From NCBI GenBank assembly GCA_016183885.1, contig JACPDS010000077.1, positions 1-16,450 of the forward strand: a DNA stretch of 16,450 nucleotides. The letters are read 5' to 3'. Source of the stretch: Armatimonadota bacterium. GTDB lineage: Bacteria; Vulcanimicrobiota; JACPDS01. Below the pieces are notes generated by a model, which did no database searches, was not told the DNA's origin, and was given only the letters and a program-made list of their open reading frames with translations. Below, one piece after another: positions 7,099 to 14,277 of the stretch. Numbering within the stretch: position 1 is the first letter of the stretch; every line of letters starts with the position of its first letter. The translations under genes were made by a program, and so were the position numbers.

Positions 7099-7833
7099 TT
7101 AAAGCGGTCCTGAAATTCCCTGACGGCGGACCATTAAAAAATGCAAGCCTAATAATATGAAAACAACCAAAGGTAAAATTATTACATGTCCGGTAAAAAA
7201 ACGCGTTAAAGTTTCCCCGCTGACTTCTTTTCCGCCGCGCATCATAAGAAGTAAAAAATCTCCAATAATAGGCACGCCTCCCGCAATTTCTGTTCCCACA
7301 GTAGTTGCCCAATAAGCTAATTGATCCCAGGGCAATAAATAACCGGTAAAACCAAAGATTAAAGTTACTCCAAATAAACATACCCCCACCATCCAATTTA
7401 ATTCGCGAGGCGGTTTATATACTCCGGTTAAAAATACTCTTAAAGTATGAAAAATGACAAAAATTATCATTAGAGTAGACGCCCAGCGGTGCACTCCCCT
7501 AATTAACCAGCCTAAAGTGACATCATTAGTAATATGTCTTACGCTTTCATAAGCGGCTTCAGGAGATGGACGGTAATAAAGAGCAAGTAAAATTCCCGTA
7601 AAAACTTGAATTAAAAAAAGTAAAAAAGTAATTCCTCCAAAACAAAAACTAAAATTAACATGTTTGGGAACAGGTTTTTTTAAAGCTTTTTGCAAAGCTT
7701 CATGTAATTCTAAACGGCGATCTAATTCTCCGTATAATAAACCGCTAAAACTTAAAAATATCTCCGCTAGATTAGTTAAATCTAATCTTTTATTGCTCCA
7801 ATCAATAATTTTTTTAAAAAAATTTTTCATCAT
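7099..7833 (-). CDS. petB: cytochrome b6-type subunit of a bc complex
   Basis: 244 residues, the length of a b6-type N-terminal cytochrome b with four membrane helices. Heme ligands are His115 and His129 in helix B (GVHRWAS...IFH) and His216 and His231 in helix D (TGHVII...GLH). The helix D pair has 14 residues between the histidines, as in b6f rather than bc1 complexes. Cys64, in HVNFSFCFGGIT, aligns with the Cys35 that covalently holds heme c-n in b6f. The protein ends RRQGISGPL, very like plastid b6. The GYLLPWDQLAYWA motif lies at the Qo site. ATG starts at 7833, overlapping the Rieske stop by four bases (ATGA). It should act as a menaquinol oxidase subunit with the Rieske protein and the nonaheme cytochrome. 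Confidence 0.95.
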   Translation of the reverse strand: MMKNFFKKIIDWSNKRLDLTNLAEIFLSFSGLLYGELDRRLELHEALQKALKKPVPKHVNFSFCFGGITFLLFLIQVFTGILLALYYRPSPEAAYESVRHITNDVTLGWLIRGVHRWASTLMIIFVIFHTLRVFLTGVYKPPRELNWMVGVCLFGVTLIFGFTGYLLPWDQLAYWATTVGTEIAGGVPIIGDFLLLMMRGGKEVSGETLTRFFTGHVIILPLVVFILLGLHFLMVRRQGISGPL

Positions 7834-8279
7834 GAATTTTCTCTCCCTACATAAATTTGATCTTCTTTTACAAATGTAGAAAGTTTAGTTAATCCTCGCG
7901 GAGGCGGACCAGAAATTACATTTCCATTTAAATCAAATAAGCCGTCATGACAAGGACATACTAAAATTCCTCTGCCGGAATCCCACTTAACAATACAGCC
8001 TAAATGAGGACATTTTGTGGTAAAAGCCTTAAATTCGCCTTTTAAATTAACCACAACTGCCGGAGCGGAATGCAATAAAAATTCTTTAGCTTTTCCATCT
8101 GGAATTTCCTGAATTTTTCCTACTAAAATTTGTTTTGCTCCGGATTCTAATCCCTTTGAAGGCGGATAAATATATCTAAGAGCCGTATAGAGAATACTCC
8201 CAAATGTAACTAAAAAAGAAAAACCAACTCCTAAATTTACTAAAAACTCACGCCGGGTAATTTTATTAGAATCTTCCAA
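7830..8279 (-). CDS. petC: Rieske iron-sulfur protein
   Basis: 149 residues. An N-terminal twin-arginine-like segment (TRREFLVNLG, residues 8-17) precedes one membrane helix (about 18-36). The soluble domain has both cluster boxes: CPHLGC (Cys90, His92, Cys95) and CPCHDGLF (Cys108, Cys110, His111), supplying the 2Fe-2S ligands and the disulfide. A GPPPRGL proline loop follows at 124-130. The start is TTG at 8277-8279, chosen because AGGAGGTG (8289-8296, minus strand) lies nine bases upstream, the best ribosome site in the region. It is the first gene of the respiratory operon, coupled to cytochrome b6 by a four-base overlap, and a Rex-like dyad lies just upstream of its ribosome site. Confidence 0.94.
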   Translation of the reverse strand: MEDSNKITRREFLVNLGVGFSFLVTFGSILYTALRYIYPPSKGLESGAKQILVGKIQEIPDGKAKEFLLHSAPAVVVNLKGEFKAFTTKCPHLGCIVKWDSGRGILVCPCHDGLFDLNGNVISGPPPRGLTKLSTFVKEDQIYVGRENS

Positions 8280-8298
8280 AATATTTTACACCTCCTGA

Positions 8299-8318
8299 AA
8301 AGTGAAAGTTTTCACTAT
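8299..8318 (-). promoter_or_regulatory. Rex-like operator upstream of the respiratory operon
   Basis: On the minus strand AGTGAAA-AC-TTTCACT (8301-8316) is a perfect dyad with 7-bp arms. Written as TAGTGAA-N4-TTCACTT it matches the known Rex site TTGTGAA-N4-TTCACAA at 11 of 14 defined positions, including the GTGAA/TTCAC core. It lies five bases upstream of the Rieske Shine-Dalgarno. A -10-like TATATT (8323-8328) without a good -35 sits next to it, so a bound repressor could cover the start of transcription. Rex is an NADH-sensing repressor of respiratory genes. Assignment is by motif only. Confidence 0.4.
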
Positions 8319-8422
8319 TTTTAATATACAAATATTTATAAATTTAAAAATATAAATAAAAAATTTAATTTTTTATTCTAAAAATTTTTAAAAAATCCTT
8401 CTTTTAATTTTATTTTGTACTA

Positions 8423-9271
8423 TTATTTATTATTTTTTATTTTTTTAAGCACTTCTTGAGTAATCCGAATGGGAGTAGAAGCTCCCGCCGTTAAACCAAT
8501 CTTTTTTTTGAGATTAAACCATGAAAATTTTAAATCCTTTGCTCCTTCAATTAAATAAACGGGAGTATTTAACTCTTTGCAAATCTCAAGCAGTCTTTTG
8601 GTATTGGAGCTATTCTTCCCTCCGACTACAAGCATTAAATCTACTTCTTTAGCTAAATCTAAAGTAGCTTTTTGTCTGGCTTGAGTTTCAAAACAAATAG
8701 TATTATAAATTCTACATTCATAAGCTTTTTCAATTAAATTTAAAACTATTTTTTGGAAATTATCTATAAATAAAGTGGTTTGACCTACTATTCCTAATTT
8801 TTTGTCAAGTTTAATTTTTTCTAAATCTTCTATTTTTTCAATTACTTGATGATCTTTGCCTGCATAACCGGCAATTCCAACTACTTCCGGATGATCTTTA
8901 TGTCCAATGATAATTATCTGATAGTTTTCTTTTTTTAAATTAGTAACAATCTTGTGAATTCTTTGAACTAAAGGACAGGTAGCGTCAATAATAGTTAATC
9001 CTTTATTTTCAGCGTCGCTTAAAACTAACGGGGGCACTCCGTGTGTGCGGATTAAAAGATAACCTTTTTTAATTTCTTTTAAATCATTTATGGTTATAAT
9101 TCCATCTTTCTCAAGTTGTCTAACCACCTGGGGATTATGCACAATCGGTCCTAAAGTGAAAACCAAGGGGGAATTTTCACTTTTTGATTTTTCTAGAGTC
9201 TGATAAGCTAATTCTATAGCTCTTTTAACTCCAAAACAAAATCCAATTTTTTTTGCCACTAAAATTTGCAT
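8423..9271 (-). CDS. ispH: 4-hydroxy-3-methylbut-2-enyl diphosphate reductase (IspH/LytB)
   Basis: 282 residues, normal for bacterial IspH. The three 4Fe-4S cysteines are Cys12 (GFCFGVKRAI), Cys99 (DATCPLV) and Cys193 (NTICFETQ). Substrate-contact residues are visible as His45 (GPIVHNPQVV), His77 (RTHGVP), His124 and Glu129 (GHKDHPEV), GQTT (163-166) and SSNT (221-224), with TAGASTP near the end. It makes IPP and DMAPP in the last step of the MEP isoprenoid pathway, so the organism uses that route. Its ATG (9269-9271) lies 13 bases inside the 3' end of purN and lacks a clear ribosome site, which suggests translational coupling to the purine operon. The 143 bases downstream, before the Rieske gene, are AT-rich with no obvious terminator. 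Confidence 0.96.
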   Translation of the reverse strand: MQILVAKKIGFCFGVKRAIELAYQTLEKSKSENSPLVFTLGPIVHNPQVVRQLEKDGIITINDLKEIKKGYLLIRTHGVPPLVLSDAENKGLTIIDATCPLVQRIHKIVTNLKKENYQIIIIGHKDHPEVVGIAGYAGKDHQVIEKIEDLEKIKLDKKLGIVGQTTLFIDNFQKIVLNLIEKAYECRIYNTICFETQARQKATLDLAKEVDLMLVVGGKNSSNTKRLLEICKELNTPVYLIEGAKDLKFSWFNLKKKIGLTAGASTPIRITQEVLKKIKNNK

Positions 9272-9912
9272 AATTTTTTAATTAAAATTTTAATCGCTTC
9301 AATTAAAATTTTATGTTCTTGAAGATGAATTTTTTTAGTTAAAGATTTTAAATCATCTTTTGTTTTAACAGGAACTAAAGCTTGAGTAATTACTTTACCT
9401 TTATCTATTTGAGGCGAAACAAAATGAACAGTACAGCCTGCGCAGCTAACTTTATGTTTTAAAGCTTGCGAAATAGCATTTAATCCTCTAAATACAGGAG
9501 ATTTAGTTTTATCGGGCAATATCACATAATTATCATTTAACCTTTTAGGTAAAATTGAGGGATGAAGATTAATTACCCGGAATGAAAAATGTTTTAAAAA
9601 TTCTTTTGATAAAACTACCATAAAACCAGCTAAAACAATTAAATCGACTTCATATTTTTTAACTATTTTTATTAAATCTTTCTCAAAAATTTTACGGTTT
9701 TCATGTTTAATATAATCTTTAAAATTTAAAATTTCAATAGGAATTTTAGCTTTTTTTTCTCTAATCAATACATAAGCTTTATGGTTACTGCTTATTACTA
9801 CATTAATTCTCGCGCTTAAATTATTTTTTTGAATTTCGCGAATAATCGCCTGCAGATTAGAACCATTCCCGGAAATTAGAACTGCTAAATTAATCTTATT
9901 CAATTTTTTCAT
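9259..9912 (-). CDS. purN: phosphoribosylglycinamide formyltransferase (PurN)
   Basis: 217 residues from the ATG at 9910-9912. An in-frame start at 9963 is possible but would add 17 residues not found in the family and overlap purF by 68 bases. The family start MKKLNKINLAVLISGNGSNL fits. The phosphate loop SGNGSNLQAI (14-23), LAGFM (94-98), catalytic Asn115 and His117 (INLHPSILP) and Asp170 (SPQIDKG) are all present. The enzyme formylates GAR with 10-formyl-tetrahydrofolate in purine synthesis. Unusual: between HPSILPK and RGL there are about 18 extra residues (about 124-141) compared with the usual short LLPxFxG loop. It overlaps purF by 17 bases and ispH by 13. Confidence 0.92.
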   Translation of the reverse strand: MKKLNKINLAVLISGNGSNLQAIIREIQKNNLSARINVVISSNHKAYVLIREKKAKIPIEILNFKDYIKHENRKIFEKDLIKIVKKYEVDLIVLAGFMVVLSKEFLKHFSFRVINLHPSILPKRLNDNYVILPDKTKSPVFRGLNAISQALKHKVSCAGCTVHFVSPQIDKGKVITQALVPVKTKDDLKSLTKKIHLQEHKILIEAIKILIKKLCKF

Positions 9913-11260
9913 CAAATAATAAAGGATATTCCCCATTAAAGCAGGCCGCGCAAAATTTTTCACGGTTATACCCTGTAGCCTCCATTAAACCTTCTAAGGA
10001 AAGATACCCTAAAGAATCTGCTCCGATAAAATCGGCAATTTCAGAAATATTTTTATTAGCGGCAATTAATTCGCCGTAAGTAGCCGTATCTACGCCTAAA
10101 AAACAAGGATGCTGCATAGGAGGAGAAGTAATCCTGATATGCACTTCTTTTGCTCCAGCTTCTTTTAAAAGTTTTACAATGGCTTTGGTGGTATTTCCTC
10201 TTACTATAGAATCATCAATTACCACTAATTTTTTATTTTTAATATTTTCTACAACCAGATTAAATTTTAATTTTATGCCTAATTTTCTTAAATGATCTTC
10301 TGGTTGAATGAAAGTTCTAGCGATGTAACGATTTTTTATTAATCCCTCAATATATGTTAAGCCGCTCTCATAAGAAAAACCCATTGCCGCAGGCACGGCT
10401 GAATCCGGAATAGCCATAACCGCATCTGCTTCTACCGGCCATTCTTTGGCAAGTTTTCGTCCCATATTATAACGCGCCGAATAAATTGAGCGATTATTTA
10501 AAAGAGAATCCGGGCGGGCAAAGTAAATATATTCAAAAATACATAAAGATTCCTGTTTTAATTTCCTGCCTGCAAAACTTTTTAAACCATCTTGAGAAAT
10601 AATTACTCCTTCCCCCGGAGGAATCTCCTTAATAAATTCCGCGCCAATAGTGTTTAAAGCGCAGCTTTCTGAAGAGATAACCCACCCCCCGTTAATTTTC
10701 CCTATACAAAGGGGGCGGATTCCTAAAGGATCTCGAAATCCAATTAATTCATTAGGAGTGCACATAGTAATAGAATATGCCCCGCGCAGCTCTCCCATAA
10801 TACTGGAAATTTTTTCTTCCAAAGTATCAGCTTCGGATAAAGCAAAAAGTTTAGCGATTACTTCACTATCAGAACTTGTGGCAAAAGTTAATCCTCTCTC
10901 TAAAAGCATTTTTTTTAAATGCTCATAATTAATTAAATTTCCATTATGCGCTAAAGCTATTGTTCCAAGGTGAGTTTTTAAAATTACCGGCTGAGCGTTA
11001 TGAATTTTACTTGTTCCGGACGTGGAATAACGATTATGACCTATTGCAATATGTCCTTTTAAACGCTGTAAGATTTCTTGAGTAAAAACTTGAGAAACTA
11101 AACCCATCTCTTTATAACATTCAATATTTTTACCGTTGCTAACAGCTATTCCGGAACTTTCCTGCCCGCGATGCTGCAGGGCGTATAAAGCAAAATAAGT
11201 TAAAACCGCTACATCTTTTCCGGGAGCATAAATTCCAACTACAGCGCAGCACTCTTTCAT
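9896..11260 (-). CDS. purF: amidophosphoribosyltransferase (PurF)
   Basis: 454 residues, close to the usual length. The N-terminal nucleophile hydrolase domain begins MKECCAVVGIYAP. By alignment with ECGVxGI, Cys5 would be the nucleophile after removal of a four-residue propeptide. LQHRGQESSGI (28-38), GHNRYSTSG (74-82) and AHNGNLIN (104-111) are glutaminase motifs. The PRPP loop is LVVIDDSIVRGNTT (345-358). Four cysteines, Cys240, Cys386, Cys437 and Cys440 (the last two in FCAACF), match the 4Fe-4S ligands of the Bacillus-type oxygen-sensitive enzyme. It makes phosphoribosylamine, the first committed purine step. An AAAGGA site lies 10 bases before the ATG, and purN starts inside its 3' end. 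Confidence 0.96.
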   Translation of the reverse strand: MKECCAVVGIYAPGKDVAVLTYFALYALQHRGQESSGIAVSNGKNIECYKEMGLVSQVFTQEILQRLKGHIAIGHNRYSTSGTSKIHNAQPVILKTHLGTIALAHNGNLINYEHLKKMLLERGLTFATSSDSEVIAKLFALSEADTLEEKISSIMGELRGAYSITMCTPNELIGFRDPLGIRPLCIGKINGGWVISSESCALNTIGAEFIKEIPPGEGVIISQDGLKSFAGRKLKQESLCIFEYIYFARPDSLLNNRSIYSARYNMGRKLAKEWPVEADAVMAIPDSAVPAAMGFSYESGLTYIEGLIKNRYIARTFIQPEDHLRKLGIKLKFNLVVENIKNKKLVVIDDSIVRGNTTKAIVKLLKEAGAKEVHIRITSPPMQHPCFLGVDTATYGELIAANKNISEIADFIGADSLGYLSLEGLMEATGYNREKFCAACFNGEYPLLFDEKIE

Positions 11261-11281
11261 ACAAGTATTCCTTTGTTTTTT

Positions 11282-11338
11282 TAGTAAATAGTGATTGGTG
11301 AATAGAATCTATTTATTCTTATTCACTCTTTTATTCAC
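11282..11338. repeat. heptanucleotide repeat, diverged copy B, in two orientations
   Basis: The purD-purF spacer has a left part with 7-base units on the plus strand (TAGTAAA, TAGTGAT, TGGTGAA, TAGAATC; 11282-11309). The right part carries units in the opposite sense (TATTCAC-like at 11320-11326 and 11332-11338). The unit family is the same as in copies A and C, and the two halves form an imperfect inverted repeat. It begins 14 bases after the purD stop codon. Confidence 0.6.
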
Positions 11339-11352
11339 ATTTTATAAAACTT

Positions 11353-12612
11353 TTAACACCAGCCAATTTTCCCAATATCTTTTCGATAATAAAAATTAGA
11401 AAAATCTATTTTATTTAAGTTTTGATAAACCGCTTTATGAGCTTCTTTTAAATTATTTCCTTTTGCTACGATTGTCAAAACTCTTCCTGCATTACTTAAA
11501 AGTTTGGAATTTTCTTTTTTTGTGCCGGCATGAAAAATTAAAACATCTTTCAATTTAGTTAAATCAGGCAAAGGTATTTCTTTTTTAAATTCTCCGGGAT
11601 AACCAAAAGAGGAAACTACAACTCCGCAAAAATTTTCTCTTCGCCATTTTAAATTAATTTTACTTAAATTTTGAGAAATAACCGCTAAAATTATTTCCAC
11701 TAAATCATTTTTTAGTTTCGGTAAAATCACTTGAGTTTCCGGGTCTCCAAAACGCACATTATATTCTAAAACTTTAACTCCTGATTTAGCAGCTATTAAA
11801 CCAAAATATAATACGCCTTTATAATCCAAGCTTTCTTTTTGAATTCCGTTTAAAGTTGGATAAATAATTTTTTCTAAAATCTCTTTATTTAAACTTGCAT
11901 TTAAAAAAGAAGCCGGAGGATAAGCTCCCATCCCGCCGGTATTTGGTCCAATGTCCCCATTATAAATTTTCTTATAATCGCAGGCGCTTACCATAGGCAG
12001 GATAGTTTTTCCGTCTATAAAGGAAAGTATAGAAATCTCTTTTCCTTCTAAAAATTCTTCTAAAATAATTTTTTCTCCCGATTTTCCTAAAATCTTTTTT
12101 TGCATAAATTTTTTTAAAATAGATTCCGCTTCTTTTAAATTTTTGACAATCTCTACTCCTTTTCCTTGAGCTAAACCATTAGCTTTAATTACTAAAGGAA
12201 AAGGAAATTCTTTTAAATTTTTTAAACCTTCTTCATAATTATCTATAATTTTAAATAAAGCGGTAGGTATTTTATATTTTTTCATAAATTTTTTAGCCCA
12301 AATTTTACTGCCTTCTAATTGCGCAGCTCCTTTAGAAGGGGCAAAAATTGGCAAACTTAAAGCCTTAAAAACATCAAAAATGCCTTCTACTAAAGGATAT
12401 TCAGGACCGACTATAGTTAAATCAATTTTCTTTTCCTTAACAAAATCAGCTAACCTGTGGATAGAATGAGCTGAAATATCAACATTTTCCGCTAATTTTT
12501 CTGTTCCCGCATTTCCGGGAGCGCAAAAAATCTTAGAAACTTTTTTAGACTGACTAATTTTCCATGTCAGAGCGTGTTCTCTTGCGCCGCTTCCAATTAC
12601 TAAAACTTTCAC
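11353..12612 (-). CDS. purD: phosphoribosylamine-glycine ligase (PurD)
   Basis: 419 residues from the GTG at 12610-12612. The product then begins KVLVIGSGAREHAL, the canonical PurD N-terminus. An in-frame GTG at 12622-12624 would add MNKK and lies inside a heptamer repeat. Neither start has a good ribosome site. Counting from the longer form, APGNAGT (35-41), the TIVGPEYPLVEG segment (70-81), the ATP-grasp core with VIKANGLAQGKGV (145-157), NTGGMGAYPP (228-237) and RFGDPETQ (291-298) are all typical. The enzyme joins glycine to phosphoribosylamine using ATP, between the PurF and PurN steps, matching its gene neighbours. It is flanked on both sides by heptamer repeat tracts. Confidence 0.95.
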   Translation of the reverse strand: MKVLVIGSGAREHALTWKISQSKKVSKIFCAPGNAGTEKLAENVDISAHSIHRLADFVKEKKIDLTIVGPEYPLVEGIFDVFKALSLPIFAPSKGAAQLEGSKIWAKKFMKKYKIPTALFKIIDNYEEGLKNLKEFPFPLVIKANGLAQGKGVEIVKNLKEAESILKKFMQKKILGKSGEKIILEEFLEGKEISILSFIDGKTILPMVSACDYKKIYNGDIGPNTGGMGAYPPASFLNASLNKEILEKIIYPTLNGIQKESLDYKGVLYFGLIAAKSGVKVLEYNVRFGDPETQVILPKLKNDLVEIILAVISQNLSKINLKWRRENFCGVVVSSFGYPGEFKKEIPLPDLTKLKDVLIFHAGTKKENSKLLSNAGRVLTIVAKGNNLKEAHKAVYQNLNKIDFSNFYYRKDIGKIGWC

Positions 12613-12617
12613 TTTTT

Positions 12618-12652
12618 TATTCACTAATCACTATTCACTAATTACTATTCAC
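12618..12652. repeat. heptanucleotide tandem repeat, copy C
   Basis: Five exact 7-base units on the plus strand: TATTCAC, TAATCAC, TATTCAC, TAATTAC, TATTCAC. On the transcript they read GTGAATA/GTAATTA/GTGATTA and fill the guaA-purD spacer, starting six bases after the guaA stop codon and reaching to within six bases of the chosen purD start. They displace any recognisable ribosome site. Confidence 0.9.
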
Positions 12653-12657
12653 TTCTT

Positions 12658-14196
12658 TTATTCCCATTCAATTGTCCCCGGCGGTTTAGAGGTTAAATCA
12701 TAAACCACTCGATTAATTCCTTTTACTTCATTTACAATTCTGGTAGAAATTTTTTGTAAAACTTTCCAGGGAATCTTAGCAATATCAGCAGTCATTCCAT
12801 CGGCGCAAGTAACCGCTCGAATGGCGATAATTTCTTGATAGGTGCGTTTATCTCCCATTACACCTACAGTTTTTAAAGGTAAAAGCACTGCGAAATATTG
12901 CCAAATATTACCTTGCAAATTAGATAATTTTATTTCTTCCTGAAAAATATTATCCGCGAGTCTTAAAACTTCTAAACGTTCTTTAGTTACTTCTCCGATA
13001 ATTCTTACCGCTAAACCAGGACCAGGGAAAGGCTGGCGAAGTAAGATTTCTTTAGGCAAGCCTAAAGAAAAACCTGCTTCTCTTACTTCATCTTTAAATA
13101 AATATTTTAAAGGTTCAATTAATTTAAATTTCATTTTTAAAGGCAATGCTCCAACATTATGATGAGTTTTAATAATAGAAGCTTCTTTTCCTTTAGATTT
13201 CCCGCTTTCAATTACATCGGGATAAAGAGTTCCTTGAACTAAATAAGAAACTTTTCCAATTTTTCCAGCCTCTTTTTCAAAAACTTTAATAAATTCCCTT
13301 CCAATTATTCGGCGTTTTTTTTCCGGGTCGATTACACCTTTTAATTTTTTTAAAAAATGCTTTTCAAAATTTACTGATTTAATCTTTAAATTAGTAAATT
13401 TACTTAAGGTTTCTATAATAAATTTTATCTCATTTAAGCGTAAAAGTCCATTATCCACTAAAATACAAATTAAATTATTTCCGGCTATTTTACTTACTAA
13501 GGAAGCCGCCACAGTAGAATCTACTCCTCCAGAGAAAGCGCAAATAACTTTTTTATTTTTTATTTCTTTTTTTATTTCTTTTAAAGTTTCCTCAATAAAA
13601 CTTTTAGTATTCCATGAAAAACTGCATTTGCAAATTTCTAAAAAATTTTTTATAATTTCTTTGCCATAAGCGGTATGCATTACTTCAGGATGGAACTGCA
13701 GGCCAAAAATATTTCTTTTTAAATCTCCAATGGCGGCGATTTTATTATATTCTGATAAAGCTAGAATTTCAAAATTTAAAGGAATTTTTTCCACCGCATC
13801 TCCATGACTCATCCAGCCAATACTTTGATTAGGTATTCTTTTAAATAAAGGTTCTTTTTTAATTACCTTAAATTTATTTTTTCCATATTCTCTTTTTTCG
13901 CCCGAAACAACCGCTCCTCCAAAATTTTGAGCTAATAATTGCATCCCATAGCAAATTCCTAAAATTGGAAGACCGATAGTTAAAATTTTAGAGGGAATTG
14001 AAGGAGCATTTGATTCGTAAACGCTTGCCGGTCCGCCTGATAAGATAAAACCTTTGGGATTTAAAGCTAAAATTTTCTTCCAGGGCGTTTCTAGAGAAAT
14101 TAATTCACTATAAACGCCTAATTCCCTTACCCGTCTTACAATTAATTGATTATATTGAGAACCATAATCTAAAATAAGAATGGTTTCTTTCCGCAC
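12658..14196 (-). CDS. guaA: GMP synthase, glutamine-hydrolysing (GuaA)
   Basis: 512 residues, full length. The class I glutaminase domain has LDYGSQY (9-15), the nucleophile Cys82 in GICYGMQLL, and His169 and Glu171 in LQFHPEV. The synthetase domain has the PP-loop AFSGGVDST (220-228), QGTLYPDVIES (321-331), RQPFPGPGLAVR (387-398) and the C-terminal dimerisation domain ending KPPGTIEWE. It converts XMP to GMP with ATP and glutamine. It is the first gene of the guaA-purD-purF-purN-ispH run. The start is GTG at 14194-14196, chosen because the family begins two or three residues before ILxLDxGSQ. A Shine-Dalgarno-like AAAGGATAAAG lies too far upstream (about 25-35 bases). A consensus -10 TATAAT (14236-14241, minus strand) lies upstream. 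Confidence 0.96.
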   Translation of the reverse strand: MRKETILILDYGSQYNQLIVRRVRELGVYSELISLETPWKKILALNPKGFILSGGPASVYESNAPSIPSKILTIGLPILGICYGMQLLAQNFGGAVVSGEKREYGKNKFKVIKKEPLFKRIPNQSIGWMSHGDAVEKIPLNFEILALSEYNKIAAIGDLKRNIFGLQFHPEVMHTAYGKEIIKNFLEICKCSFSWNTKSFIEETLKEIKKEIKNKKVICAFSGGVDSTVAASLVSKIAGNNLICILVDNGLLRLNEIKFIIETLSKFTNLKIKSVNFEKHFLKKLKGVIDPEKKRRIIGREFIKVFEKEAGKIGKVSYLVQGTLYPDVIESGKSKGKEASIIKTHHNVGALPLKMKFKLIEPLKYLFKDEVREAGFSLGLPKEILLRQPFPGPGLAVRIIGEVTKERLEVLRLADNIFQEEIKLSNLQGNIWQYFAVLLPLKTVGVMGDKRTYQEIIAIRAVTCADGMTADIAKIPWKVLQKISTRIVNEVKGINRVVYDLTSKPPGTIEWE

Positions 14197-14235
14197 ACTA
14201 AATTAATTTTTCATAATAATAACTTTATCCTTTTT

Positions 14236-14241
14236 ATTATA
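14236..14241 (-). promoter_or_regulatory. candidate -10 box for guaA operon
   Basis: The minus strand reads TATAAT at 14241-14236, 40 bases before the guaA start. There is no recognisable -35. That position is occupied by the palindrome at 14255-14279, so activation or repression through the palindrome could affect both divergent units. This is an inference from spacing. Confidence 0.35.
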
Positions 14242-14248
14242 AAAAAAC

Positions 14249-14277
14249 TTGACAAAATGATACTAATGTAGTATCAT
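14249..14277 (+). promoter_or_regulatory. sigma70-type promoter of the DUF2249-Nfu gene
   Basis: The -35 box is a full consensus TTGACA (14249-14254), the spacer is 17 bases and the -10 box is TATCAT (14272-14277, 5 of 6). Transcription should start near 14284, about 16 bases before the ATG at 14301. It is the strongest promoter in the window. Confidence 0.8.

Noticed and set aside
7091..7396. 101-residue minus-strand ORF overlapping the cytochrome b6 gene
   Set aside because: It is an alternative frame of the same strand within petB; the translation has no recognisable motif, and petB is certain.
9913..9963. Longer purN start at 9963
   Set aside because: The added 17 residues are purF coding sequence in another frame and do not match PurN N-termini; ATG 9912 gives the family-typical start.
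10650..10928. 92-residue plus-strand ORF opposite purF
   Set aside because: Antisense shadow of a strongly conserved gene; no start context and no recognisable domain.
12618..12652. Heptamer repeats considered as a CRISPR array
   Set aside because: Units are 7 bases with no spacers and there are no cas genes; they are simple tandem repeats.
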